This document shows positions 9,200 through 22,795 of a stretch of 64,000 nt of DNA, one piece after another; positions within the stretch are counted from its first letter, which is position 1, and each line of letters opens with the position of its first letter. Location of the stretch: positions 53,755 through 117,754 of the forward strand of contig CACHDI010000006.1 in assembly GCA_902578545.1 (NCBI GenBank). The letters run 5' to 3'. The translations under genes were made by a program, and so were the position numbers. The DNA comes from an uncultured Alphaproteobacteria bacterium. GTDB lineage: Bacteria; Pseudomonadota; Alphaproteobacteria; Rhodobacterales; Rhodobacteraceae. The notes below the pieces were generated by a model that was not told where the DNA came from, did not search any database, and was given only the letters and a program-made list of their open reading frames with translations.

Positions 9200-9976
9200 T
9201 TATATAATTTTTAAAGAATTTTTATTGTATTTTAGATTTAGTTCGATCAAGACTTGTTCTATATTTTGTGAAACAAGATCAACTTTAAGTTTTTCATTGG
9301 TTTTTTTGTAGGTATTAACAAGGTTTCCACCTAACACAACAGGTACCTTTTTTTCTATAATATTTCCTATTTGGATAGTTAATTTGTTAATATCATCAAC
9401 CATGAAATTATTTGCAGAAGATATTCCAATAAATTCATAATGTTCGTTATAAAGTAAGTCCTCTAATTCTTCATTTTTATAGTCTAATGTTAAAAATGGT
9501 TTAGTACCAAAGCCTCGAAGTTTTCTTGTAGCTGCAATTCCACCATATGTATGATGCTCCCCTGTTGGGATAAGCATAAGTATTTTCGTATTGGAGGATT
9601 TAACTTTTAAATTTGCTAAATATTGATGTTCCATTTTTGAATTTAAAAACTGTATTTTGCCTAAAGCAATTGTTACTTCTGAAAAAGTTATCTCATCAGA
9701 AACCCATTGGTCTCCAAGTCTTTTAGCAATTATTGGGAAGTATGAGTCTAAAATAAGTTCAATAGAACGACCATAATCTAAAAATTTTTTTATCAATTTT
9801 TCATTAGATTTGAGAGACTTAGATTTAATAAAAGTAAAGAGTTTATCTAGATCAGACTCAAAGTTAATAGCTGAAGTAGTTTTATTTTTTTCTATTAATT
9901 TTTCTAAGGTTTCTAAAACTAGTGGATTTACAATTGATATGTTATTTAAATTTTTTAACTCTTCAGTTGAGTTCAT
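9200..9976 (-). CDS. aerR: AerR/PpaA-type cobalamin-binding antirepressor
   Basis: AerR/PpaA proteins bind cobalamin and antagonise CrtJ/PpsR, giving a light input. The 258-residue protein has a helical N-terminal half ending in the B12-domain segment GDQWVSDEITFSEVTIALGKIQ (about 88-109) and a Rossmann-like half with GEHHTYGGIAA (about 139-149), whose histidine is at the position expected for the cobalamin ligand of AerR, then GISSANNF and VVLGGNL. The pairing with ppsR matches Rhodobacter. The choice between the names aerR and ppaA is arbitrary here. The gene starts at the edge of the bchF control region and is divergent from it. Confidence 0.85.
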   Translation of the reverse strand: MNSTEELKNLNNISIVNPLVLETLEKLIEKNKTTSAINFESDLDKLFTFIKSKSLKSNEKLIKKFLDYGRSIELILDSYFPIIAKRLGDQWVSDEITFSEVTIALGKIQFLNSKMEHQYLANLKVKSSNTKILMLIPTGEHHTYGGIAATRKLRGFGTKPFLTLDYKNEELEDLLYNEHYEFIGISSANNFMVDDINKLTIQIGNIIEKKVPVVLGGNLVNTYKKTNEKLKVDLVSQNIEQVLIELNLKYNKNSLKII

Positions 9977-10142
9977 AACTATAACCTTTTAAATGCATCG
10001 ATTCGCTAATTAAAGGCAATAAGAAACTCAATTTAAATAATTTCAATAATTAACGAATTAAAAACATTATTTTTGTAATTTTAGTTTTAGAAGTTCATTT
10101 TATTTCCATTTATAATCACAATTATGTTTAATTTTAAAAAAA

Positions 10143-10160
10143 TGTCAAAGATTATTGACA
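10143..10160. promoter_or_regulatory. PpsR/CrtJ box, distal
   Basis: TGT-CAAAGATTATTG-ACA is an exact match to the TGT-N12-ACA operator of PpsR/CrtJ, and the outer five bases (TGTCA...TTGACA side) are nearly symmetrical. It lies 167 bases upstream of aerR and 218 upstream of bchF, 160 bases from the second box. That spacing fits long-range cooperative binding, which is known for CrtJ. Confidence 0.8.
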
Positions 10161-10302
10161 TTATTGTATTTTATCAGATGTTTGGGATATTTTTATTTTT
10201 TTAAAAAAAAATTTTTTACAATAAAAATCAAAATATATTGGTTTTAATTGTTGTAATAATACAATTTATTTTTTTTACTAACTTTTAAAAAAAACAAAAT
10301 AG

Positions 10303-10320
10303 TGTAAATTTTAGTTGACA
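10303..10320. promoter_or_regulatory. PpsR/CrtJ box overlapping a TTGACA -35-like element before bchF
   Basis: TGT-AAATTTTAGTTG-ACA exactly matches TGT-N12-ACA. Its right end contains TTGACA at 10315-10320, a consensus -35 hexamer, 58 bases before the bchF ATG. No clear -10 hexamer stands out (candidates near 10333-10348 are poor). Binding here would block RNA polymerase directly. Confidence 0.82.
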
Positions 10321-10377
10321 CTTTTTCTCACTTTATTACTCTCATAGATGCAAATCGATTAACCTAAAGGTTTTAAC

Positions 10378-13679
<3,302 letters not shown>

Positions 13680-13690
<11 letters not shown>

Positions 13691-16600
13691 AACTCTAAGC
13701 AAAAATAAACCAAAAAATTACAAATTTGTAATAATTACATTAGATTCTCATAGCGCAGGCCCGGTAGCAAGAGTTCAAGCAAAATTAAAGCCGTATTTTC
13801 CTACTTTGGAGATAACTGTTCATGCTGCAGCTGAATGGGCTGAAAATCCAAAATCATTAGAAATAGCTAAAAACGATATATTAAATGCTGATATAATTAT
13901 AGCTAATTTGCTTTTTTTAGAGGAGCATGTCAGAGCAATCTTACCAACTCTGAAAACTAAAAGAGATAATTGTGATGCATTGGTAGGTTGTATCTCATCA
14001 AAAGAGGTTGTTTCTTTAACAAGAATGGACAGACTCGATATGAGCAAACCTACCAGCGGTTTTTTATCTTTATTAAAAAAACTAAGGGGAAGTAATAAGT
14101 CAGGGAAACCAGCTAGTGGGAAAAGGCAGATGTCAATACTTAGGAGATTGCCTAAGATATTAAGATTTATTCCTGGAAAAGCTCAAGATGTGCGCTCTTA
14201 TTTTCTCACAATGTTATATTGGTTGGGTGGCTCAGATGACAATGTTGAGTCAATGATAATTTATTTATGTCAAAAATATGGGAAATTAGAAAGTAAAAGT
14301 AATTTAGTAGCCAAACCACCTATTGAATATCCAGAAACTGGGCTCTACCACCCTAAACTGAAGAAAAGAGTTTCTACTAGCATAAAAGATTTACCTTCAA
14401 AAAAAGATAGTGTTGGGAAAGTGGGTATTTTGTTGATGAGATCATATGTCTTATCCGGGGACACTGCACATTACGATGCCGTAATTAGTGAGTTAGAAAG
14501 TATGAATCTGCAGGTAATACCTGCGTTTTCTGCCAGCTTAGATTCTCGTCCGGCTATTAATGAATTCTTTTATGTTAGTGATCAACTTAATGTTGATTGT
14601 ATTCTGTCTTTAACAGGATTTAGTTTGGTTGGAGGTCCTGCATATAATGATAGTAAGGCTGCAGAGGATATTCTCTCTAAATTGGATGTTCCATATATAG
14701 CTGCACATGCTTTAGAATTTCAAACTCTTCCAAATTGGCAGGAAAATGATATAGGCTTAGGTCCTGTGGAAACCACAATGTTAGTTGCTTTACCTGAAAT
14801 TGATGGTGCTATTGCACCGACGGTTTTTGGAGGTAGAATGGCTCATGGACTAGAAATGCAACCTTCAATAGAAAGGGTCAAAAGCTTATCATCAAAAGTC
14901 CAAAAATATGTAAATCTGAGAAACAAAAATTTAAAAGATAAGAAGTTATCTATAGTGCTATACGGTTTTCCACCAAATGCTGGTGCAATAGGAACTGCAG
15001 CATATCTAGATGTTTTCCAGTCTCTCTTCAATACACTAAGTAGATTAAAACAGGAAGGGTATAGTGTTGACCTACCTTCTAATGTTGATGAATTAAAAAA
15101 ATCTATACTTAACGGAAATAAGGATCAATATGGTCAAGAGGCAAATGTCTTTAAAAGAATTTCTGCTGATGATATAGTGTTGAATGAACCTTTTTTGAAA
15201 GATATTGAAAAAACTTGGGGACCAGCGCCAGGAAAACAACAATCTGACGGCTCTGGTCTATTTATTTTAGGTGAGAAATTTGGTAATATTTTTGTAGGTA
15301 TACAGCCAGCCTTTGGTTATGAAGGGGATCCTATGCGTCTTCTTTTTGAAAAAGGTTTTGCTCCTACGCATGCCTTTTCAACATTTTATAGATTTATTAA
15401 AAATGAATTTGAAACGGATGCAATAATTCATTTTGGCATGCATGGAGCTCTTGAATTCATGCCTGGAAAAAAATCTGGAGCAAGTGAAAGTTGTTGGCCT
15501 GATAGATTAATTGGAAATATTCCAAATATTTATATTTATGCAGCAAATAATCCAAGTGAGGGGTCTCTAGCCAAACGAAGATCTAATGCAGTTATTATTT
15601 CTCATCTAACCCCACCCTTATCTAAAGCTGGTTTATACAAAGGCTTATTAGAATTAAAAGAATCTTTGATACAATTGAGACAAGAAAATAATGGAACAAA
15701 AAATTTGGCTGATCTTAAACAACTGATCAAAGATCAAGCAGAGGCACTTGAAATTAAATTTGATAATAATTTTGAATTGTTACAGTCAAAGTTATACGAA
15801 TTAGAGGAGGCACTTATTCCAGAGGGACTACATGTAATTGGATCACTTCCCTCTGATAATGCTCGTGATAGTTATCTAAGTGTAATTCCTGGAATAGAAG
15901 ACCAAAAGGATCGTGAGTACTATGATCATTTATTAACTGCTGATACAGAAATTAAGGGGTTAATTAATGCACTCAAAGGTAAATATATAAAACCGGTACC
16001 TGGCGGAGATATTATACGTTCTCCTGAAATACTTCCTACAGGAAGGAATATGCATGCATTTGATCCGTTTAGAATGCCTACTATCTTTGCAATGCAAGAA
16101 GGCAAAAACCAAACAAAAGCGTTATTGGAAGCACAAATAAAAATACCAGAAACTGTCGCCATGGTTCTTTGGGGTTCAGATAATATCAAAACAGATGGGG
16201 GGTCAATTTCTCAGGCAATGAATTTGCTTGGTGCTAAACCATTTTTTGATGATTATGGAAGACTTTCTGGCGCTAAACTTATTTCATTGGAAGAATTAGG
16301 TAGACCAAGAATTGACGTCTTGATGACTTTATCTGGTATTTTTAGAGATTTACTTCCATTACAAATCAAAATGTTGGCAGATGCATCCAAAAAAGCAGCA
16401 TTAGCAGACGAACCAGTTGAAATGAATTTTGTAAAAAGAAATACAATGGCTTTTATTGATAAGTATGATTTCACAATTGATCAAGCAGTGCTAAGAGTTT
16501 TTTCTAATGCAGAGGGTACATATGGGTCTAATGTAAATCATTTGGTAAGTTCAGCTACTTGGGATCAGGAAGATCAATTAGCAGATACATATGAAAATCG

Positions 16601-17219
16601 TAAAAGTTATGCTTACGATTTTAAAGGAAAATGTTCGAGGCAAACAAAGCTTCTTCAGGCAATTTTAGAAGTTGTTGATTGTACTTATCAAAATTTGGAA
16701 AGTGTAGAATTGGGTGTAACTACTGTAGATCATTATTTTGATACTTTAGGAGGCATAACTCGGGCGGTAAAAAGGGCTAGAGGTGAGGAAACACCAGTAT
16801 TTATAGGTGATCAAACAAGAGGAGGATCTAAGGTAAGAGCGTTGTCTGATCAGATTGCACTTGAAACACGTTCAAGATCTTTGAATCCTAAGTGGTTTGA
16901 ACCATTGCTTAAGCATGGTTACGAAGGTGTAAAGCATATCGAAAGTCAAGTTACAAATACACTTGGTTGGTCAGCTACTACTGGACAAGTGGAACCATGG
17001 GTTTACGGAAAGCTATCAGAAACATTTATTTTAGACGAGGATATGAGAAGAAGACTTGCTTCTCTTAATCCAGCAGCAAGTCTTAGAGTTGCAAACAGAC
17101 TAATGGAAGCTCATGATAGGTCATATTGGGAACCAGATGAAGAAACCTTAGAAGCTTTAAAAGATTCACTTGCGGAATTAGAGGATAATCTTGAAGGAGT
17201 AAAACTAGCAGCTGAATGA
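13680..17219 (+). CDS. bchH: Magnesium chelatase subunit H
   Basis: BchH is the porphyrin-binding catalytic subunit that inserts Mg into protoporphyrin IX with BchI and BchD (not in the window). The protein of about 1179 residues is full length, has the [13 protein letters not shown] start and the central blocks [14 protein letters not shown] and SEGTYGSN-like ([14 protein letters not shown]) seen in cobaltochelatase/BchH proteins. I chose the ATG at 13680, with AAGG at 13670-13673, over the in-frame ATG at 13662 because the family begins close to VIITLD. Forty-five bases separate it from bchL. Confidence 0.97.
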
Positions 17220-17243
17220 AATAATTAACAATAAAATAATTAA

Positions 17244-18170
<927 letters not shown>

Positions 18171-18172
18171 GT

Positions 18173-18862
18173 ATGAGAACGTATTCTCAAAATAGAGATA
18201 AGATAGCCGAATACTTTAACAAAACAGGTTTTAGAGCTTGGGAGGCTTTAACCAATGAAACTCCTGTTTCAAAAATAAGATTAAAAGTTAGACAAAGTAG
18301 AGAAAAGATGAGAAGGAAAATATTATCAATTTTACCTAATGATCTCTCTGGAAAAAGGGTTCTAGATGCTGGATGTGGACCAGGTCAGTTCTCTATTGAA
18401 CTAGCTCAAAGGGGCGCAAGCGTTTTAGGAATTGATATTTCATCAAACCTAATCGAAATAGCTAAAAAAAGATTACCAGAAAAATTAAAAACAAATATTG
18501 AATTTGAAACATCAGACATGATGAAAGACCATGGAAAATTTGATTATATAATACTCATGGATAGTTTAATACATTACCCTGAAAATGATACTATGTGTCT
18601 TTTAGAAAGCCTACTAAAAAATACAAATGAAAAAATAATATTTACGTTGGTTCCATCAAATTTTATTTTATCATTAAAATTAAAAATAGGTCGGCTTCTC
18701 CCAAGAGCTGATCGTTCACCTACTTTGTCCCCATTAAATATCAACAATTTTATCAAAGAATATCAAAAAAAATTTGATAAAGAATTTGGGGTATCTTTGG
18801 CTAGTATTGGTAAAGTAAATGATCTTTTTTATACATCAGAGGTTCTAGAGTTAAAAAAATGA
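18173..18862 (+). CDS. bchM: Mg-protoporphyrin IX O-methyltransferase
   Basis: BchM methylates the C13 propionate of Mg-protoporphyrin IX with SAM, producing the substrate of AcsF. The 229-residue protein has a class I methyltransferase SAM motif, VLDAGCGPGQFSIELA (about residues 64-79), followed by GIDISSNLIEIAKKR. The N-terminal YFNKTGFRAW is typical of BchM/ChlM. It begins two bases after the bchL stop and its stop overlaps lhaA as ATGA. Confidence 0.95.
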   Translation: MRTYSQNRDKIAEYFNKTGFRAWEALTNETPVSKIRLKVRQSREKMRRKILSILPNDLSGKRVLDAGCGPGQFSIELAQRGASVLGIDISSNLIEIAKKRLPEKLKTNIEFETSDMMKDHGKFDYIILMDSLIHYPENDTMCLLESLLKNTNEKIIFTLVPSNFILSLKLKIGRLLPRADRSPTLSPLNINNFIKEYQKKFDKEFGVSLASIGKVNDLFYTSEVLELKK

Positions 18863-20295
18863 TTATTTCTAAAGACCACATATTCAAAATAAGTAAAAAG
18901 ATCCTACCATTTTCAGATGCAGCTAGCTCAAAGTTTTCATTATTACAACTCTTAAGATTGTCATTATTTCAGGTATCTGTTGGGATGGCTACTGTTATGT
19001 TGGCAGGTACTTTAAATAGGGTAATGATAGTAGAGTTATTAGTTCCAGCCTCCTTAGTTGCTGTAATGATTGCGATTCCTGTTTTAATTGCGCCAATGAG
19101 AACTTTCTATGGTCATAAATCTGATATCTACAAGTCATTTATTGGGTGGAAAAGAATACCTTATATGTGGTTTGGTAGCTTGTTTCAATTTGGGGGACTG
19201 GCTGTGATGCCGTTTGCAATTATTATACTTTCTGGTGATCAAACAGTTGGTCCAGATTGGGCAGGTGAGGTTCTAGTGGCAATCGCCTTTTTATTAACAG
19301 GAATAGGCATGCATATAACTCAAACAGTTGGTTTAGCCTTAGCAGCGGACAAAGCTTCAAAAGAAACAAGGCCAAGAGTTGTAGCTCTTCTTTATTTTAT
19401 GTTTCTATTTGGTATGGGAGTATCAGCTATTGTAATTGGTGCTTTGTTGGAAGATTTTTCAAAACTTCGTTTAATACAGGTAGTTCAAGGATCAGCAGTA
19501 CTGACTTTAATCCTTAATCTTATAGCTGTTTGGCGACAAGAAAGAATAATAATAATTAAAAATGCAATGAATAAATCTGAAGATAGATTTTTTATTTCTT
19601 GGAAAAAATTTATATCAGATCGGAAAAGTAATAGTCTAATTTGGGTAGTGTTTTGGGGAACCCTTGCTTTTTCAATGCAAGACGTCTTATTAGAACCATA
19701 TGGAGGTCAAATTTTAGGTTTAAGTGTTTCTGATACAACAAATTTAACAGGCATTTGGGCTATAGGTGCATTACTTGGTTTAGCTTTGGCTGCAAATAAT
19801 TCTAAAAAAACTATTTCTTCAGTCAGTAATGCGATGACGGCACTTCTAATAGGTATTGTAGGTTTTTCTGCTATAATATTTTCTAGCCCAATGCAATTTC
19901 CATTTTTATATTATTTAGGAACATTATTTATTGGATTTGGTACTGGTTTATTCTCAGTTTCACTTCTGATTATTGCTATGGCTTTGTCATCTGCAACAAA
20001 ATTAGGGAGTGGTTTCGTTTTAGGTTCATGGGGTGCAAGTCAAGCCATTGGTGCAGGTTTGGGAATAGCTATAGGTGGAATAATTAGGGACATAGTTAAT
20101 AAAATGGCCTTAAATGGCTATTTTGGTTCAACTTTTGAAAATAATTCTATTGGGTATATTTTTGTATATCATCTAGAAATTTTATTCATTTTCATAACAC
20201 TTATAGCACTTGGCATGTTGTCACAGGAATTAAATAAAAGAAAAATTAAAAATAATGGTCAAAAAAGTTTTGGATTAACAGAAATACCGTCATAA
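18859..20295 (+). CDS. lhaA: Light-harvesting complex 1 assembly protein LhaA (PucC family)
   Basis: LhaA is a 12-helix membrane protein needed for LH1 assembly around the reaction centre, thought to supply bacteriochlorophyll. The 478-residue protein has the family motifs LRLSLFQVSVGMATVMLAGTLNRVM, TFYGHKSDIYKSFIGWKRIPY (split in two parts) and SMQDVLLEPYGGQILGLSV. It is in the classic position after bchM. Normally puhA follows; here puhB starts only 10 bases later, so puhA has left this site. Confidence 0.93.
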   Translation: MIISKDHIFKISKKILPFSDAASSKFSLLQLLRLSLFQVSVGMATVMLAGTLNRVMIVELLVPASLVAVMIAIPVLIAPMRTFYGHKSDIYKSFIGWKRIPYMWFGSLFQFGGLAVMPFAIIILSGDQTVGPDWAGEVLVAIAFLLTGIGMHITQTVGLALAADKASKETRPRVVALLYFMFLFGMGVSAIVIGALLEDFSKLRLIQVVQGSAVLTLILNLIAVWRQERIIIIKNAMNKSEDRFFISWKKFISDRKSNSLIWVVFWGTLAFSMQDVLLEPYGGQILGLSVSDTTNLTGIWAIGALLGLALAANNSKKTISSVSNAMTALLIGIVGFSAIIFSSPMQFPFLYYLGTLFIGFGTGLFSVSLLIIAMALSSATKLGSGFVLGSWGASQAIGAGLGIAIGGIIRDIVNKMALNGYFGSTFENNSIGYIFVYHLEILFIFITLIALGMLSQELNKRKIKNNGQKSFGLTEIPS

Positions 20296-20305
20296 AAGGA
20301 AAAAA

Positions 20306-20950
20306 ATGTATAAGATTAACAATACACCACCAAAAGATATACTTAGTGTTATTCCTAAAGATGAAAAAATTATTTGGTATGGAAAACCAGATATCAGAAG
20401 ATTTTGTTTAACTGCCTTAGGTCTCAAGTATATATTCATTTATTTAATTATTATTTTCTGTTCTATTATTTATTCAAGGTCTGGAGATCTAAATTTTTTA
20501 AAAATCATTGAAGTACTTTTTCCTTATATTATAAGTAGTTTTTTAGCTGTTTTATTATTAATAGCAGTTGGAGTTTCACAAGTTTTACCCACTGTATATG
20601 TAATTACTAGTAAACGAGTAATTATTAGAAGTGGCTTAGCACTAATTTTTATGTTGAATGTCCCATTTGACAAAGTTGTAAGTATTGACAAAAATATTTA
20701 CAGTGACGGGTGTGGGAATATTTCATTTAAACTATTAAGCAAAAGCAGAATTCCATTTTTTGCAAGTTGGCCAAGTGTAAGACCTTGGTTTTTTTCAAAT
20801 CCACAACCAACGTTCAGATGTATTGCTGATGTTGAGATTATAGCTTTAAAATTATCTGAAGCTGCTCGATCTAGAATTTCAGAGATAAATTTATCAAATT
20901 CAAATGCTATTAAAAATGTTAATATACAAGATGGGGAGATAACGGCATGA
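20306..20950 (+). CDS. puhB: Photosynthetic complex assembly protein PuhB
   Basis: PuhB supports reaction-centre assembly. The 214-residue protein has two hydrophobic segments (about 34-52 and 73-92) followed by a bacterial PH-like region (VYVITSKRVIIRSG...) and the C-terminal PWFFSNPQPTFRCIADVEIIA stretch seen in PuhB proteins. An AAGGAAAAA ribosome site precedes the ATG and it overlaps puhC by ATGA. Identification rests on both sequence pattern and the lhaA-puhB-puhC order. Confidence 0.9.
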   Translation: MYKINNTPPKDILSVIPKDEKIIWYGKPDIRRFCLTALGLKYIFIYLIIIFCSIIYSRSGDLNFLKIIEVLFPYIISSFLAVLLLIAVGVSQVLPTVYVITSKRVIIRSGLALIFMLNVPFDKVVSIDKNIYSDGCGNISFKLLSKSRIPFFASWPSVRPWFFSNPQPTFRCIADVEIIALKLSEAARSRISEINLSNSNAIKNVNIQDGEITA

Positions 20951-21396
20951 GAGAAGATACCAGTATACAAGAAAAAGAATTAATTCCTATTCGATTAGTA
21001 CAAGCAGTTGGAGCATTACTTTTAGTGACTTTATTAATGGTAGGATATGCAAGGCTATCTGATATGCCATTGATTGGAACGCCAAAACAAGCGCCCGTAG
21101 TTTCTCAAACCACCCTAGAATTTGTAAAAAAAGAAAATGGTTCTGTCTCAATTTATAATAATAAGGGTGAGGAAATTATTAATTCAAGGGGTGGTCCATA
21201 TGGTTTTATAGTTGTAGTATACAATGGTTTTATGTCGGAAAGGAAAAAGAAAAAAATTGAAACCAATAACCCACTTAAACTTGTACATTATGAAGATGGT
21301 AGGCTTACAATAATTGATGAAGTTTCGTCGTGGGATATGCATCTTAATAGTTTTGGTGCGATGAATGCATCTGTATTTAAGAAATTAATTAAATAA
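20947..21396 (+). CDS. puhC: Photosynthetic complex assembly protein PuhC
   Basis: PuhC is a bitopic membrane protein needed for efficient RC-LH1 formation. The 149-residue product has one N-terminal transmembrane helix (about residues 16-34) and a periplasmic domain containing GGPYGFIVVVYNGF, DGRLTIIDEVSSWDMHLNSFGA-type sequence and a C-terminal FGAMNASVF segment. Both puhC features and its place after puhB support the call. Confidence 0.9.
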   Translation: MREDTSIQEKELIPIRLVQAVGALLLVTLLMVGYARLSDMPLIGTPKQAPVVSQTTLEFVKKENGSVSIYNNKGEEIINSRGGPYGFIVVVYNGFMSERKKKKIETNNPLKLVHYEDGRLTIIDEVSSWDMHLNSFGAMNASVFKKLIK

Positions 21397-21416
21397 GGCA
21401 ATTGGGGGGAATTATA

Positions 21417-21707
21417 ATGTTAAGAAGAAAAAAAGAAATGACGCCTTGCACTGTAGAAGTTTCACATACTTTTGAAAGTTTGCATGCTCATGTTCGTTTC
21501 AATAATGGGGCAGTTGTGCATCCTGGTGACGAGGTTATAGTACATGGCGAACCTGTTATAGCGCCATATGGAAAGGTAGTCATTGAAGATAGAATAGCTA
21601 CAATAAAAAGAGCGATTTGGTTTCATAGATTATGGACTAAACTCATTGGAAATTTTGAATTTATGGAAATTTGTGAGTTTTCATTCTCAGAGGAGATTTC
21701 ATTATGA
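21417..21707 (+). CDS. Conserved hypothetical protein of photosynthesis clusters, between puhC and acsF
   Basis: A 96-residue soluble protein with no signal or membrane segment. It contains CTVEVSHTFESLHAHVRF, GAVVHPGDEVIVHGEP and PYGKVVIEDRIATIKRA, which look like a small beta-rich domain. I recall similar small genes at this place in other PGCs, but no function is known to me. The ATG at 21417 has a strong GGGGGGA site six bases upstream; an in-frame TTG at 21402 lies inside that site and is rejected. It overlaps acsF by ATGA, so translation is probably coupled to the cyclase, hinting at a helper role (inference). Confidence 0.75.
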   Translation: MLRRKKEMTPCTVEVSHTFESLHAHVRFNNGAVVHPGDEVIVHGEPVIAPYGKVVIEDRIATIKRAIWFHRLWTKLIGNFEFMEICEFSFSEEISL

Positions 21708-22783
21708 AGGAAGTTGATTACCAAAATGAAAGAGTAGATGCAATAAATGAAACCACTGCTATGGCGCATGAAACTACTCTATTAAATCCACGTTTTTATA
21801 CAACCAATTTTAAAGAAATGGATGAACTTAATGTAGAGAGTGTGAGGAAAGATTGGGATGAATTAATTTCTGAAATGAAATCAGATCCAAACCGCACTCA
21901 TTTTAAGAAAACTGAAGATTGGGACAAGATTGATTTTAAGAGTTTAAATCCAGAGTTAAGGAAAGAGTTTATTGATTTTTTAGTTAGTTCATTAACAGCA
22001 GAGTTTTCAGGTTGTGTTCTTTATAAAGAGATGAAGAGAAGGGGAACAAACGAGGAGATATGTGAATTATTTTCGTATATGTCAAGAGATGAAGCTAGGC
22101 ATGCAGGTTTTATTAACGATGCTCTAAGAGAAGCTGGAATAGGAGTAAACCTTGGTTTTCTCACAAGAAAGAAAAATTATACATATTTTACTCCGAAATT
22201 TATTTACTATGCCACTTATTTGTCTGAAAAAATTGGCTATGCTAGGTATATAACTATTTACAGACACTTAGAAAAAAATCCTGATAAGAGATTTCATCCT
22301 ATTTTTAAATGGTTTGAAAAGTGGTGTAATGATGAATTTAGGCATGGAGAGGCATTTGCATTAATAATGAAATCTGATCCTAAGTTTACGTCTGGAATAA
22401 ATGTATACTGGATCAAATTTTTCTTGGTAGCAGTTTTTGCTACTATGTATATACGCGATCATGCAAGACCAGCCTTTCACAAGGCTCTAGATGTAGACAT
22501 TGAATGGTATGATGAGACTGTTCTCAGAATCACATCAGAAATTTCAAAACAAGTTTTTCCTATCGAACTTGATTTAGAAAATCCAAAATGGAAATCAGGT
22601 TTAAAAAAATTATGTTTTACATTTGATAAAATGGAAAAAGCCAAAAAATCAGGTGGGATTATTGGAAAGTTAAAATATAGTTTTTTTGCCACAAGAGCAC
22701 TAAGTATTTTTGTAGGATTATATTTAATTCCTTCCAAAAAAAACATAGTTCCTGAAACTTCGCGGCTTCAACCTAGTTATTGA
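21704..22783 (+). CDS. acsF: Mg-protoporphyrin IX monomethyl ester oxidative cyclase
   Basis: AcsF is the oxygen-dependent diiron cyclase that forms ring E. The 359-residue protein has ferritin-like diiron ligands in SRDEARHAGF (about residues 127-136) and CNDEFRHGEAF (about 207-217) and the early VSSLTAEFSGCVLYKEMKRRG helix (split here). Length is normal. Its presence indicates aerobic bacteriochlorophyll synthesis; the anaerobic cyclase bchE is not in the window. Confidence 0.96.
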   Translation: MKEVDYQNERVDAINETTAMAHETTLLNPRFYTTNFKEMDELNVESVRKDWDELISEMKSDPNRTHFKKTEDWDKIDFKSLNPELRKEFIDFLVSSLTAEFSGCVLYKEMKRRGTNEEICELFSYMSRDEARHAGFINDALREAGIGVNLGFLTRKKNYTYFTPKFIYYATYLSEKIGYARYITIYRHLEKNPDKRFHPIFKWFEKWCNDEFRHGEAFALIMKSDPKFTSGINVYWIKFFLVAVFATMYIRDHARPAFHKALDVDIEWYDETVLRITSEISKQVFPIELDLENPKWKSGLKKLCFTFDKMEKAKKSGGIIGKLKYSFFATRALSIFVGLYLIPSKKNIVPETSRLQPSY

Positions 22784-22795
22784 GACGGAGATTTA

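Larger units (their letters stand above)
9977..10377. promoter_or_regulatory. Divergent control region between aerR-ppsR and the bchF operon
   Basis: This 401-base, very AT-rich stretch has no credible reading frame. It holds two TGT-N12-ACA PpsR/CrtJ boxes (listed separately) and a small inverted repeat TTGTA-ATAA-TACAA at 10251-10264 of unknown meaning. The placement suggests one repressor can control both divergent operons, including its own gene. Confidence 0.7.

Noticed and set aside
10251..10264. TTGTA-ATAA-TACAA as an FNR/FnrL site before bchF
   Set aside because: The FNR consensus is TTGAT-N4-ATCAA; the inner bases differ, so the match is not good enough.
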